Shown piece after piece: positions 49,743 through 58,394 of a DNA stretch of 64,000 nucleotides. Location of the stretch: assembly GCA_050008575.1 (NCBI GenBank), contig JBEKMJ010000005.1, positions 62,001-126,000 of the forward strand, given 5' to 3'. The translations under genes were made by a program, and so were the position numbers. Within the stretch, counting starts at the first letter, position 1. Every line of letters begins with the position of its first letter. The DNA is from Bog-159 sp050008575 (GTDB lineage: Bacteria; Acidobacteriota; Terriglobia; Bryobacterales; Bryobacteraceae). Under the pieces are notes generated by a model. That model searched no databases. It saw only the letters and a program-made list of their open reading frames with translations, and had not been told where the DNA came from.

Positions 49743-49793
49743 GTAGGGCGGCGCCATGCGCCGCCGCCGCCGGCTGCGAGCTTGCCCCACAAA
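49743..49793 (+). repeat. GGCGGCGCCATGCGCCGCC hairpin with family A end
   Basis: AGGGCGGCGCCATGCGCCGCC then CCGGCTGCGAGCTTGCCCCAC. It lies between the convergent radical SAM and GloVer-repeat genes. Confidence 0.75.
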
Positions 49794-49799
49794 GGCAAG

Positions 49800-51152
49800 C
49801 TACTGGCTGGCGGGAACGAGTGCGAACAGCGTGCCGCAACCGCTCTTATTGCAAATCGATGAATACGGCCCGGTCTCGGTAGTTCCGTAGAAGATGCCGT
49901 CCTTGCCGATGATGACAGGCCCCGCGGGATTGGTTCCCAGGTTATTCTCGCCGGAAAAGCCTGCCAGTATTGTCTCCGTCCAAGGCTGCCCCGGCGCCGC
50001 CGGGGGCGATAACTCGAAAACGGTGCCGCCACCCGCAGGCCCGCCGGCGCTAGTAGTGCCGTAGATCGCGCCGTTCTTGCCTGTCACGACGGCCGCGGAT
50101 GGAAGGAAACCATCCGGTGGACCCTTGAAGGCATAGAGATCGGTTTCGGTCCAGGCGCCACCGGATACAGTGGGCGGCGCTAACCGATATACAGTGCCAC
50201 CGCCGGGAGCGCCGCCTTCACTCGTAACGCCGTACAATGCCTCGTCGGCACCCGCAGAGAGTTCCGTGGGAAAACTTCCGAAGCCATTCGGATTCGGGAA
50301 ATTGTAGATGATGGTCTCGGTCCAAGGGTCGCCCGCCGCCGACGGCCGCCGCAGTTCGAATACGGTACCGGCACTGGCGGCTCCGCCAATGGAGGTGGTG
50401 CCGTACAGCGCTCCATTCTTGCCCATGATCAGGTTGCCGAAGGGTGCGGCCCCATCGCCATTCTGGCCGGTGAAACTATAGAGTACGGTTTCGGTCCACG
50501 CGCCACCGGGCGATGCGGGAGGTGTTAGCTCGAACACCGTACCGCAGCCCATATGCTGTCCCATGCATGGAAAGACGCCGCCGCCGGAGGCGGTCCCGTA
50601 AAACGTTCCATTCTTACCGACGGTGAGCGCACCGTTGGGTTCGGCGCCGTCCGCGCGGCCGGTGAAACCGTAGATCCCCGTCTCTGTCCAAGTTCCCCCG
50701 GGACTGGCGGGCGGCGCTAATTCAAACACAGCGCCGCAGCCGGTATCCAGGCAAACATTGCTGCCGCCGCCAAAGTAGGTCGTGCCATAGAGCGCTCCAC
50801 CGGTGCCGATTACTACACCGGCTTCCGGGCTGCCTCCATCCGGTCCGCCATGGAAGCTGTACAGGAGGGTGTCGATCCAGGGTCCGCCGGGCGCTGTCGG
50901 CGGCGCCAATTCGTATACCGCGCCGGCGCCCGCGATCCCGCCGCCGCTGGTGGTGCCGAAGAACTGCCCGTGGGGGCCGGCTAAGAGCGGGCCGGAGGGA
51001 TACGCACCGTCGCTGGGTCCCGCGTAGTCTGTGCCCGTGAAGATATGCAGCGTCGCGAGAGTGTAAGACGGGATTTGGGCGGCGCTCCGGGAAACACACA
51101 GGATTGCGCCGAGGAATAAGAGCGGGAGGGCTCTGGCGGCGGGGGGCGGCAT
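49800..51152 (-). CDS. Secreted GloVer-type tandem-repeat protein
   Basis: About 450 residues from the ATG at 51152 (MPPPAARALPLLFLGAILCV: signal peptide). The mature part is about seven to eight copies of a 40-60 residue unit containing G.lYGTT..GG....GTVFEL.PP (for example GALYGTTSIGGAASAGTVFE and GAIYGTTSAGGPAGGGTVFE). This pattern is that of the TIGR03803/GloVer choice-of-anchor repeats, likely a beta-propeller. It should be on the cell surface or periplasm; ligand unknown. The longer frame to 51356 passes through repeat DNA and is not favoured. Confidence 0.82.
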   Translation of the reverse strand: MPPPAARALPLLFLGAILCVSRSAAQIPSYTLATLHIFTGTDYAGPSDGAYPSGPLLAGPHGQFFGTTSGGGIAGAGAVYELAPPTAPGGPWIDTLLYSFHGGPDGGSPEAGVVIGTGGALYGTTYFGGGSNVCLDTGCGAVFELAPPASPGGTWTETGIYGFTGRADGAEPNGALTVGKNGTFYGTASGGGVFPCMGQHMGCGTVFELTPPASPGGAWTETVLYSFTGQNGDGAAPFGNLIMGKNGALYGTTSIGGAASAGTVFELRRPSAAGDPWTETIIYNFPNPNGFGSFPTELSAGADEALYGVTSEGGAPGGGTVYRLAPPTVSGGAWTETDLYAFKGPPDGFLPSAAVVTGKNGAIYGTTSAGGPAGGGTVFELSPPAAPGQPWTETILAGFSGENNLGTNPAGPVIIGKDGIFYGTTETGPYSSICNKSGCGTLFALVPASQ

Positions 51153-51171
51153 GGTTACAAGCAAGTATAGC

Positions 51172-51355
51172 AGCGGGCGGGTCTCGAGACCCGCGCTGGA
51201 GATCGGCCATTTCGTGGCGCAGGCACCCCTGCCTGCCGCGCTGACACTCATGTCAGCGCAGGCGAGCGAAGCTCGCCCCCTAAGCTCGCCCCTGCTCGCC
51301 GTAGGCGAGCTTAGCCGGGTCTGGAGACCCGCCGCAGGCGTGGACGCCTGCCCCA
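51172..51355. repeat. Repeat block between GloVer-repeat and ankyrin genes
   Basis: GCGGGTCTCGAGACCCGC, GCAGGCACCCCTGCCTGC, a GGCGAGCGAAGCTCGCC-type element, GGTCTGGAGACCCGC and GCAGGCGTGGACGCCTGCCCCAC. Stems share GCAGGC/GCCTGC or GCGGGTC/GACCCGC bases but differ in their tips, each tip self-complementary. Confidence 0.8.
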
Positions 51356-51408
51356 CGATTTCCTAACCAATTGCGCCGGCTATCGTACACTAAACCAAGG
51401 GAGCCATT

Positions 51409-52194
51409 ATGCATCGACTAACCTTTCTGGTTTTCGCGACGGCCCTGGCGCTGCTCGCCTGGGACGTGAACGACGATCTGCTGGACGCCGCGCGCAAAGG
51501 CGATCTGGACACGGTGAAAGCGCTCATCGAAAAGGGCGCGCCGGTGGAAGCGAAGACTTCGTACGGGCAGACGCCCCTCTATCTGGCGGCCATGAGCGGC
51601 CACGAAGCCGTGGTCCAATTCCTGCTCGATAAGGGCGCCAAAACGGATGTGACCGACAGTTTCTATAAGGCTTCGATGCTTGATTTCGTCCTGGAACGGA
51701 AGCATTACACCGTGGCGAAGCTGATTATCGCCAAGGGAAACGATAAGCCCGACGCGGACCTGAAGACCGTGGCGGACTCCGGCCAGGCCGACCTGGTGCA
51801 AGCCGTTCTGGACAAGGGGAAACCCAGCCAGCCGGCCTTGGACAGCGCTTACGAGGGCGCGCTCGCCGAGAACAAGAAAGATGTCGCCGAGGCGCTAAAG
51901 AAGGCCGGCGCGCACGAGCCTGCGCCGCCAGTGGTGGTGGATGCGAAGGTGCTCGAATCCTACGCCGGGACCTTCAAGACGGAGGCCATTCCGCTGGATA
52001 TTAAGGTGTTTGTCAAAGAAGGCAAGCTGTATTTGCAGGCCACCGGGCAATCCGAATTCGCGCCGAAGCCTAAGAGTTCGACCGTCTTCGCGATGGCGGC
52101 ATACAATCTGGAGGTCGAGTTCGATTCGGCAAACAGTTTCACAATGAAGCAGGGCGGTCAGACTTTCAAATTCAAGAAGGCGGTGGCGCAATGA
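51409..52194 (+). CDS. Exported ankyrin-repeat protein
   Basis: 261 residues: a signal-like N-terminus (MHRLTFLVFATALALLAW), then three to four ankyrin repeats (NDDLLDAARKGDLDTVKALI, YGQTPLYLAAMSGHEAVVQF, DLVQAVLDKG), then a beta-type C-terminal domain (VLESYAGTFKTEAIPLDIKV) similar to DUF3471-like tails. A protein-binding role is inferred. Its stop overlaps the start of the next gene (ATGA). Confidence 0.8.
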   Translation: MHRLTFLVFATALALLAWDVNDDLLDAARKGDLDTVKALIEKGAPVEAKTSYGQTPLYLAAMSGHEAVVQFLLDKGAKTDVTDSFYKASMLDFVLERKHYTVAKLIIAKGNDKPDADLKTVADSGQADLVQAVLDKGKPSQPALDSAYEGALAENKKDVAEALKKAGAHEPAPPVVVDAKVLESYAGTFKTEAIPLDIKVFVKEGKLYLQATGQSEFAPKPKSSTVFAMAAYNLEVEFDSANSFTMKQGGQTFKFKKAVAQ

Positions 52195-53522
52195 GACGCA
52201 TGGGCATTTGGTTGTGGGTGACAGTCGCCGCCGCCGGCGCGGCATTCGCGGGCGACTGGCCGCAGTTCCGCGGTCCATCGGCATCGGGCGTTGGGGACGG
52301 GGCCAAGCCGCCGGTGAAATGGGATGTGACTAAGGGTACTAACATCGTCTGGAGCGTCGAAATCCCGGGGCTCGCCGACTCGTCGCCGATCGTGTGGGGT
52401 GACTGGGTTTTCGTCACCACGGCTGTCTCCAGCGATCCGAAACAGACATTTCGCACGGGTCTCTACGGCGACACCGATTCGGTGAACGATAGCTCACCGC
52501 ATAAGTGGGAGGTCTTTGCGATCGACAAGAAGACCGGAAAGATCCTGTGGCAACAGACCGCGCACGAAGGTGTGCCCAAGACGAAGCGGCATCCGAAATC
52601 GTCGCAGGCTTCGCCGTCGCCGGCGACCAACGGCAAGGTAGTGGTGGCGTACTTCGGCTCGGAAGGACTCTATGCCTATTCCACCGCCGGCGAGATGCTG
52701 TGGAAGAAAGACCTCGGCTTGCAGAACGCGGGATGGTTCTTCGATCCGGATTCGGAATGGGGCGCGGCCAGTTCGCCGGTGATCTATAAGAACATGGTGA
52801 TCGTGCAGTGCGACCGGCAGAAGGATTCCTTCATCGCCGCGTTCGATTTGAAAGACGGCAGCGAGTTGTGGCGCACGGCGCGCGCGGAGATTCCATCGTG
52901 GGGAACGCCCACCGTGGTGGCGGGCAAGGACCGCACCGAAGTGGCCACTAACGGATCCAAGGCCGTGCGCGGTTACGATGCCGATACCGGCAAACAACTG
53001 TGGACCTTGGGACCGAATTCCGAAGTCACTTGCACCACGCCGGTGTCCGCGCAGGGGCTGATCTACGTGACCGCGGGCTATCCGCCGGTGCAGCCGATTT
53101 ATGCCATTAAGGTAGGATCGAGCGGCGACCTGACGCTGAAGGATGGCAAGGAGTCGAGCGATGCGATTGCGTGGAGCAAGCAGCGCGGCGGCGTGTATCT
53201 GCCGTCGCCGCTGGTATATGGCGAGCATCTATATACGGTGGGCAATAACGGTATTTTGAGCGTATACGACGCGAAAACCGGGACGCGCGTCTATCAGCAG
53301 CGCGTGGGCGATGGCGGCTCGTTCGTGGCTTCGCCGGTGATGGCGGGCGGGAAGCTTTATATCAGCAGCGAGGATGGGGATGTGTACGTAGTGAAGGCGG
53401 GGGCGCAGTACGAATTGTTGTCGAAGAATGCGATCGGGGAGCCGATCCTGGCAACGCCGGCGCTGGCGGGGGATTTGCTGTTGGTGAGGGGGGCGAAGCA
53501 TTTGTTCGCTATTGCGGAATAA
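52191..53522 (+). CDS. PQQ-like beta-propeller protein, exported
   Basis: 443 residues with a signal peptide (WLWVTVAAAGAAFA). Repeated blades with PQQ-type patterns: VFAIDKKTGKILWQQ, LYAYSTAGEMLWKK, AFDLKDGSELWRT, GYDADTGKQLWTLGP, LSVYDAKTGTRVYQQ. The N-terminal DWPQFRGPSASGV motif is typical of this acidobacterial/planctomycetal class. It does not carry dehydrogenase catalytic residues I can point to; it may be a BamB-like scaffold or a redox protein. Translationally coupled to the ankyrin gene. Confidence 0.85.
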   Translation: MRRMGIWLWVTVAAAGAAFAGDWPQFRGPSASGVGDGAKPPVKWDVTKGTNIVWSVEIPGLADSSPIVWGDWVFVTTAVSSDPKQTFRTGLYGDTDSVNDSSPHKWEVFAIDKKTGKILWQQTAHEGVPKTKRHPKSSQASPSPATNGKVVVAYFGSEGLYAYSTAGEMLWKKDLGLQNAGWFFDPDSEWGAASSPVIYKNMVIVQCDRQKDSFIAAFDLKDGSELWRTARAEIPSWGTPTVVAGKDRTEVATNGSKAVRGYDADTGKQLWTLGPNSEVTCTTPVSAQGLIYVTAGYPPVQPIYAIKVGSSGDLTLKDGKESSDAIAWSKQRGGVYLPSPLVYGEHLYTVGNNGILSVYDAKTGTRVYQQRVGDGGSFVASPVMAGGKLYISSEDGDVYVVKAGAQYELLSKNAIGEPILATPALAGDLLLVRGAKHLFAIAE

Positions 53523-53534
53523 CTGCCTTGCTTT

Positions 53535-54071
53535 GTGCGTTTGGAGTCCGATAGAATTCCGAGTGTGGACATTGATCTTAGCCAGTTGCGAGGGATGCAC
53601 ACTAAGCTGCGGACCGACCTTGCTCTGAGCATGGTCGGGCAGGCTGCGATGGCGCTGGAAAGGAATGGCCACGCGCCTGGTGTGCAGGTATCCTTAGACC
53701 TGGAACAAGTCTTGAGCAAGGGCTCCCTTTCATGGCCGCGCGACGACATGCACAAGGTCAATCAGTATGACCACCACCGGATCACGGAACTCGGCGCCGA
53801 AACTGTGGCGCTGGTCCTCGCCCATCGGCATAGGGAATGGCGCATTATTCGCCGGATGCAGCGCGGTGGGCGCGCGGACTGGCTTCTTGAGGACGCGCGA
53901 GGAGGAACGGTTGCACTGGAAGTGAGTGGAGTCGACCGGGGCAGCATATCGACACGGCTTTCCGAGAAGCTGAAACAAGTTGGTAATAGTCCAGACGTCG
54001 ACCAGCGATGGGCAAGTGTGGTGGGCTTCGAAGAGCCCACCGCGGCTCTCCGTTCCATCAGGAGCTATTAG
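53535..54071 (+). CDS. Unknown protein, first gene of the KGGVGRS cassette
   Basis: 178 residues (GTG at 53535; GTG 53565, VDIDLSQLRGM, also possible). No family recognised. ADWLLEDARGGTVALEVSGVDRG, with its acidic residues D and E separated by a short strand, is reminiscent of restriction-endonuclease-like folds but lacks a Lys after the Glu. The rest is mixed. It ends with a TAG two bases before the next start, so it is the first gene of a tight three-gene unit. Confidence 0.6.
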   Translation: MRLESDRIPSVDIDLSQLRGMHTKLRTDLALSMVGQAAMALERNGHAPGVQVSLDLEQVLSKGSLSWPRDDMHKVNQYDHHRITELGAETVALVLAHRHREWRIIRRMQRGGRADWLLEDARGGTVALEVSGVDRGSISTRLSEKLKQVGNSPDVDQRWASVVGFEEPTAALRSIRSY

Positions 54072-54072
54072 A

Positions 54073-54486
54073 GTGGATACTGACACATTGAATACGCTTG
54101 TAACTGAAGCCATCTGGCGGGCCGAGGAACTCGAAGCTCTCGGCATTCCTACGTCAGCGGCGTGGAAGGATGTCTCCGCGATTGAAGAGGAGCTGGCGAA
54201 GGCCTTTCCGGTGTCGGACGGCCAAGGACGGATTGCGCGGCGCGGCGCGGTGAGCGCGGCCCTCAAAGCTGGAGACTATGATCGCGCGCAGGCGCTAGCC
54301 GACGCCTACATCGCAGAAGGAGCAGCCCCTGACTCTCTTAAGACGGGGTTACGCGAGATTCTGGAGGAGGCCGATCGGGCGATGGCAAGCCGTTTTCAAT
54401 ACGCGGCAAAGCACCATACCCCGCGTGAAGCGAGAGAACTTGCACGTCGCTTTCGCGAAGCTGGCCCTTTCGGTCTGGCGGCCTGA
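54073..54486 (+). CDS. Unknown helical protein, second gene of the KGGVGRS cassette
   Basis: 137 residues from a GTG at 54073 (VDTDTLNTLVTEAIW). Mostly helical, with TPR-like segments (ALKAGDYDRAQALADAYIAEG). No catalytic motif. It is one base downstream of the first gene's TAG and followed five bases later by the ATPase. Probably an adaptor or regulator; no known family was recognised. Confidence 0.6.
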   Translation: MDTDTLNTLVTEAIWRAEELEALGIPTSAAWKDVSAIEEELAKAFPVSDGQGRIARRGAVSAALKAGDYDRAQALADAYIAEGAAPDSLKTGLREILEEADRAMASRFQYAAKHHTPREARELARRFREAGPFGLAA

Positions 54487-54491
54487 GCACA

Positions 54492-55352
54492 GTGGAGGCG
54501 GTTGCCTTCTACTCCTACAAGGGCGGCGTGGGCCGCTCACTACTTCTCAAGCACGCTGCGCAGTACCTGGCGGTCCTCGGCAAAGGGGTGGTGGCCCTCG
54601 ACTTCGATTTTGAAGCCCCCGGGCTGCATTACAAGTTCAGCGGAGACGTAACTTCCGCACCCCGCCTTTTTACCGGTGGCTCGGTTCCATACCTGGCCGC
54701 AACCGTGGAGGGATCCACCTCTTCGCCTCCGCTGGATGAACATACAATCCTCCTGATGCGGACCGACAAGGGCGGGTGGCTCCGCCTGATGCCCGCTGGC
54801 CCGGCGCCGCACCAGGCTTACTGGGCGACCCTCAAAGGGCTCGGCGACAAGCTCCGGCTGGGCGATCCGAGCGGCCAGAGCTCCATGGCCCTGCTCGATC
54901 TGCAGGCGCGCATTGAAGATGAGCTAAGACCGGACTATTTACTCATCGACGCACGGACAGGAGTGACGGAGATCGGCGGACTGGCCACGACAACCCTCGC
55001 TGACACCGTTGTGTGCATGTTCGTGGCAAACCGGGAGTCCCTGGACGGGACCCTTGCGGTAATCGATGCGCTCAAAAGCGCACCACGGCTCGCCAAGCAG
55101 AGACCGCTCCGGATAGTGCCCGTTTTATCCCGAACGACAACGGAAACCCACACCGCAGGGTTCGTGCGGCTCGTTGATAGTAGACTGGGTGAGAACGATC
55201 TTACGGCCTTCGAACTGCCACATGACGACCGTGCCGCGGCGGAAACGCTTGGCCTCTTTAGTCCACTCTCCAACGCTTACCTGCCGTTATTACTGAGACT
55301 CTTTCCTTCCGCCGTCGGCAACGCACGGCCAAGCTATCCTGAAAATCTTTAG
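54492..55352 (+). CDS. ParA/MinD-superfamily ATPase with variant Walker A KGGVGRS
   Basis: 286 residues from a GTG at 54492. The deviant Walker A reads YKGGVGRSLLLKHAAQYLA: the ParA signature lysine (Lys10) is kept but the P-loop Lys is Arg15 before Ser16. VALDFDFEAPGLHY contains switch I-like acidic residues, and PDYLLIDARTGVTEIG is the Walker B/switch II region. FVANRESLDGTLAVIDALKS is also ParA-like. This variant occurs in a family of KGGVGR-motif ATPases found next to small unknown genes in bacteria. It could act as a switch or sensor in a conflict or stress system; that is an inference from the context. Confidence 0.75.
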   Translation: MEAVAFYSYKGGVGRSLLLKHAAQYLAVLGKGVVALDFDFEAPGLHYKFSGDVTSAPRLFTGGSVPYLAATVEGSTSSPPLDEHTILLMRTDKGGWLRLMPAGPAPHQAYWATLKGLGDKLRLGDPSGQSSMALLDLQARIEDELRPDYLLIDARTGVTEIGGLATTTLADTVVCMFVANRESLDGTLAVIDALKSAPRLAKQRPLRIVPVLSRTTTETHTAGFVRLVDSRLGENDLTAFELPHDDRAAAETLGLFSPLSNAYLPLLLRLFPSAVGNARPSYPENL

Positions 55353-55388
55353 AACGTTCCGCCCCTCCCCATCGTTATAACAATCAGA

Positions 55389-55937
55389 ATGCCCCTGGCA
55401 ATGGCCGCCGGCCGGATGACCGCGCGCAGCGACGCCGACCTGATTCAGGCATCCAAGCGCGGGGATCTATCCGCGTTCGAGGAGATCTACGCCGCGCATG
55501 CCGGGCGCATGAAGAGCATTGCGTTTCATTTGCTTACGGATCGCGCCGACGCCGAGGATGCGGTGCAGGAAGCCTTTTTGAAGATATACCGGGCGGCGGG
55601 CGCCATTCAGTTCGATTCCGGCCTGGCGCCGTGGATTTATCGCATTCTGCTGAATTGCTGTTACGACACGGGGCGCAAGCGTAAACGGCAGGCCGAGTCG
55701 CCGCTGCCGGCCGAGCCGCCCGCGATACCGAACGACGTGCCGCTGCAGGTGGCCATCCGCGGCGCGCTCGACCGGATCCATCCGCAATACCGGATGGTGT
55801 TCTGGCTATTTGAAGTGGAAGGCTTCCGCCATTCCGAAGTGGCCGCCATTCTGGAGATCCCGGAAGGCACTTCGAAGAAATGGCTGTTCGAGGCCAAGCG
55901 GGAGTTAAAGAGACTGTTGACGGAGCGCCGCGCATGA
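55389..55937 (+). CDS. ECF-type RNA polymerase sigma factor
   Basis: 182 residues. Region 2 (AFEEIYAAHAGRMKSIAFHLL, RADAEDAVQEAFLKIYRA) and region 4 (HPQYRMVFWLFEVEGFRHSEVAAILEIPEGTSKKWLFEAKRELKRLL) are clear. The gene overlaps the anti-sigma gene by four bases (ATGA), so the pair is coupled. It probably controls its own operon and the DUF4097 gene. Confidence 0.93.
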   Translation: MPLAMAAGRMTARSDADLIQASKRGDLSAFEEIYAAHAGRMKSIAFHLLTDRADAEDAVQEAFLKIYRAAGAIQFDSGLAPWIYRILLNCCYDTGRKRKRQAESPLPAEPPAIPNDVPLQVAIRGALDRIHPQYRMVFWLFEVEGFRHSEVAAILEIPEGTSKKWLFEAKRELKRLLTERRA

Positions 55938-56566
55938 CATTCCACTGCGAAGATCTGGAGCGCGCACTGGCTACCCCGGAACTGTTGCCCGATGCGCGCG
56001 AGCATGCCAAGGTTTGCGACGCCTGCCGCCGCGAGCTGTGGCTGTGGAACGAAATGTCGGCCGTGGCGCCGGGCCTGCGCGAGGAATGGGAGACGCCCGA
56101 CCTGTGGCCCAAGATCCGCCAGACTTTGTCGGCGCAACAGAAGGCGGCGAAGTCGCGGAGCACTGGTTGGCGCGGCGATTGGCGCGTGCTGGCCGGCATT
56201 GCCGCGGCGCTGGCGATCGCGGCTTCGGTTTTTATCATGAAGTATTCGCGGCCCGCGCCGGCGCCCGCCACGCCGGACCCCGACTTTCTGACCGAGCAAA
56301 CGCTGAAAGAGGTCGAGCAAACCGAGGCGGCCTACCGCGCCTCCATCGACAAGCTCTCGCGCCTGGTGCAGCCGAAGCTGGGCGCTTCGGAAAACCCGGT
56401 GGCCATCGCCGCCCGCGAGAAGTTGCTGGTGCTGGATTCCGAGATCGACAGCATGCGCTCCACCGTGAACCATAACCGTTTCAATGCGCAGCTACAAGCC
56501 GACCTGGCGGAGTTATACCGGGATAAACAAGAGACCCTGAAGGAGATTTTGCAACGTGCGCAATAA
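55934..56566 (+). CDS. Membrane anti-sigma factor (zinc-finger type)
   Basis: 210 residues from the ATG at 55934. N-terminal HCEDLERALATPELLPDARE...HAKVCDACRRE is a zf-HC2-like anti-sigma domain (His plus HxxxCxxC); one membrane helix (RVLAGIAAALAIAASVFIM) follows, then a periplasmic helical domain (DSEIDSMRSTVNHNRFNAQL). Binds and holds the ECF factor until a signal outside the membrane is sensed. Overlaps the next gene by eleven bases. Confidence 0.88.
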   Translation: MTFHCEDLERALATPELLPDAREHAKVCDACRRELWLWNEMSAVAPGLREEWETPDLWPKIRQTLSAQQKAAKSRSTGWRGDWRVLAGIAAALAIAASVFIMKYSRPAPAPATPDPDFLTEQTLKEVEQTEAAYRASIDKLSRLVQPKLGASENPVAIAAREKLLVLDSEIDSMRSTVNHNRFNAQLQADLAELYRDKQETLKEILQRAQ

Positions 56567-58061
56567 TATCGTGTTTGGCCTGGCCCTGGCTCTGGCGATG
56601 TCGCTGGCGCCGCGGGCATTCGCGCGCGACGAATACTCGCGCAACTTCGACAAGACCGTGACTCTGGGCAACGGCCAGAGCGTCCGGCTGGAACATCGCA
56701 TGGGCAACGTGAACCTGCACACGCACGCCGGCCGCGACGTGGTGGTGCACGCTTCCATCCGCGTATCCGCTTCCAATAACGCGGACGCCAAACGGCTCGC
56801 GGATCAGATTCAAATCGAGGTGGCGCCGGCCGGATCGGCGCTGGTCATTCGAACGGAATATCCGAAGGAGGAGCGCGACGGTTTCTTCGGGTTCCACGGC
56901 CTTTCCTATATTTCGTACTCGGTCAATCTGGATGTCGCCATGCCGGATACCGCGCCTCTGGAGCTGCGCAACAGTTTCGGCAGCGTCAGTATTGAGGATC
57001 TGAAAGCCAATGCGGATGTGGTGAACGCGCATGGCAAGCTGACGTTCCGCAACGGGCGCGGCACACAGCGTCTGGAAAACCAGTTCGCGGCGGTGGAGGT
57101 TACGGGCAATACCGGCGATCTGGACATTCGTAACAGCAATGGCAGCGTGGATGTATCCGGCGTAACCGGAATCGTGAACGTGAAAGACCGTTTCGCGAAC
57201 GTCACGATCACCGACCCCGGGCGCGGCGGCACCATCGTGAACGGCAACGGCGCGGTACAGGTTACGGGCGCGGGTGGCGATGTGCGCATCACCAATTCGT
57301 TCGGGAAAGTGACCGTCAGCGGAGTGAAGGGGAACCTGGTGGTCGGCAACGGCAACGGCGATGTGGAGGTGAATAGCATCACCGGCTCGGCCGAGTTGAA
57401 CACCAGTTTCGCCACCGTGCGGTTCGGCGATATCGGCAAAATCCTGTCGGTGCATGCCACGAATTCCGCCGTGATTGGCCGGAAGGTGGGCGAATCGGCG
57501 ACGATTGAAAACTCATTCGGCAAGGTGGATGTCAGCGACGTGCATAAGGGACTACGGATCGTTGGGGGGAACAGTCCGATCACGGTGTCCGACGTGGGCG
57601 CGGAAGCTTCGGTCAAGACCAGCTTCGGCCTGGTGACGGCGGACCGGGTCGGCGGGGTGCTGACGGTGGAGGATAACAATGGCGCGGTGAAAGCCACCGC
57701 GATTCGAAACAACGCGAATGTGAAAACCAGCTTTGGAGCCGTGCTGCTTGATGGTGTAGCCGGCGCGGTGGATGTCGAGAACCAGAATGGCGGCGTGGAG
57801 GTAGCGCTGCAGGGCCAGGCATGCCGGCCGGTGGGCATCCGGACAAGTTTTTCGGCAGTGCGCGTGCGCGTGCCGGACAACGCCAGTTATGCGGTGGCGG
57901 CTAAGACTTCGTTTGGCAAGATCCATTCCGATTTTCCGATGACTATCTCGGGCGACATCAGCTCCGATTCGCTGAACGGCAATATCGGCGGCGGGGGGTG
58001 CCCGATGCGGCTCAACGACAATAATGGAAGCATCGAGATTCTGAAAAACGGCAAGAGCTAG
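56556..58061 (+). CDS. Exported DUF4097-family beta-helix-like protein
   Basis: 501 residues from a GTG at 56556 with a signal peptide (NIVFGLALALAMSLAPRAFA). Many short beta repeats with alternating NSFG, NGNG, NNNG and TSFG turns (for example ELRNSFGSVSIEDLKAN, IRNSNGSVDVSGVTG, TSFGLVTADRVGGV) are the DUF4097 parallel beta-helix pattern. Such proteins are cell-envelope factors of unknown role often placed with ECF/anti-sigma pairs, and it is likely the regulated output. Confidence 0.88.
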   Translation: MRNNIVFGLALALAMSLAPRAFARDEYSRNFDKTVTLGNGQSVRLEHRMGNVNLHTHAGRDVVVHASIRVSASNNADAKRLADQIQIEVAPAGSALVIRTEYPKEERDGFFGFHGLSYISYSVNLDVAMPDTAPLELRNSFGSVSIEDLKANADVVNAHGKLTFRNGRGTQRLENQFAAVEVTGNTGDLDIRNSNGSVDVSGVTGIVNVKDRFANVTITDPGRGGTIVNGNGAVQVTGAGGDVRITNSFGKVTVSGVKGNLVVGNGNGDVEVNSITGSAELNTSFATVRFGDIGKILSVHATNSAVIGRKVGESATIENSFGKVDVSDVHKGLRIVGGNSPITVSDVGAEASVKTSFGLVTADRVGGVLTVEDNNGAVKATAIRNNANVKTSFGAVLLDGVAGAVDVENQNGGVEVALQGQACRPVGIRTSFSAVRVRVPDNASYAVAAKTSFGKIHSDFPMTISGDISSDSLNGNIGGGGCPMRLNDNNGSIEILKNGKS

Positions 58062-58062
58062 C

Positions 58063-58262
58063 TGTGGGGCAGGCTCGTAGCCTGCGCGGGCCTCGCAGGC
58101 CCGGTCTTCGGCAAGCTAGGTTCGCCTAACCCGGTTTTTGGCCGGCCTACACAGGCTGAAGCCTGTGCTACACAGGCTGAAGTCTGTGCTACCAGCGGGG
58201 CTGAAGCCCCGCGCCGGCTAAAGCCCGCCCTCCAATTCTCGCTTCGGCAAATGGAGAAAACT
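58063..58262. repeat. Long composite hairpin block
   Basis: A family A unit (GGGGCAGGCTCGTAGCCTGC plus GCGGGCCTCGCAGGCCCG), two ACAGGCTGAAGCCTGTGCT elements, GCGGGGCTGAAGCCCCGC and an inverted family B unit (GCCGGCTAAAGCCCGCCCTCC). Within the non-genic stretch 58062-58394 this is followed by the promoter at 58304. Confidence 0.8.
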
Positions 58263-58303
58263 CCAGCGGCGAGCCGCGCCCGCCGCGCGCCGTCCGCCTA
58301 CCA

Positions 58304-58312
58304 TGCTATAAT
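58304..58312 (+). promoter_or_regulatory. Extended -10 promoter of the DEAD-box helicase gene
   Basis: TGCTATAAT, a consensus TGn extended -10. It predicts transcription from about 58319 and a leader of roughly 75 bases before the helicase ATG at 58395. No -35 consensus is evident. Confidence 0.55.
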
Positions 58313-58394
58313 CGAATCTACTGGAAGTTGATCCACAACCCCTCTCCCTCCGTTTGGTAGTCGGCTCGTCGATTCTCCTCCGCAAAACTCAAAA

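Noticed and set aside
54492..55352. Plasmid or chromosome partition ParA
   Set aside because: There is no ParB-like gene or parS-like repeat beside it, the P-loop is KGGVGRS, and the neighbours are two unknown small proteins.
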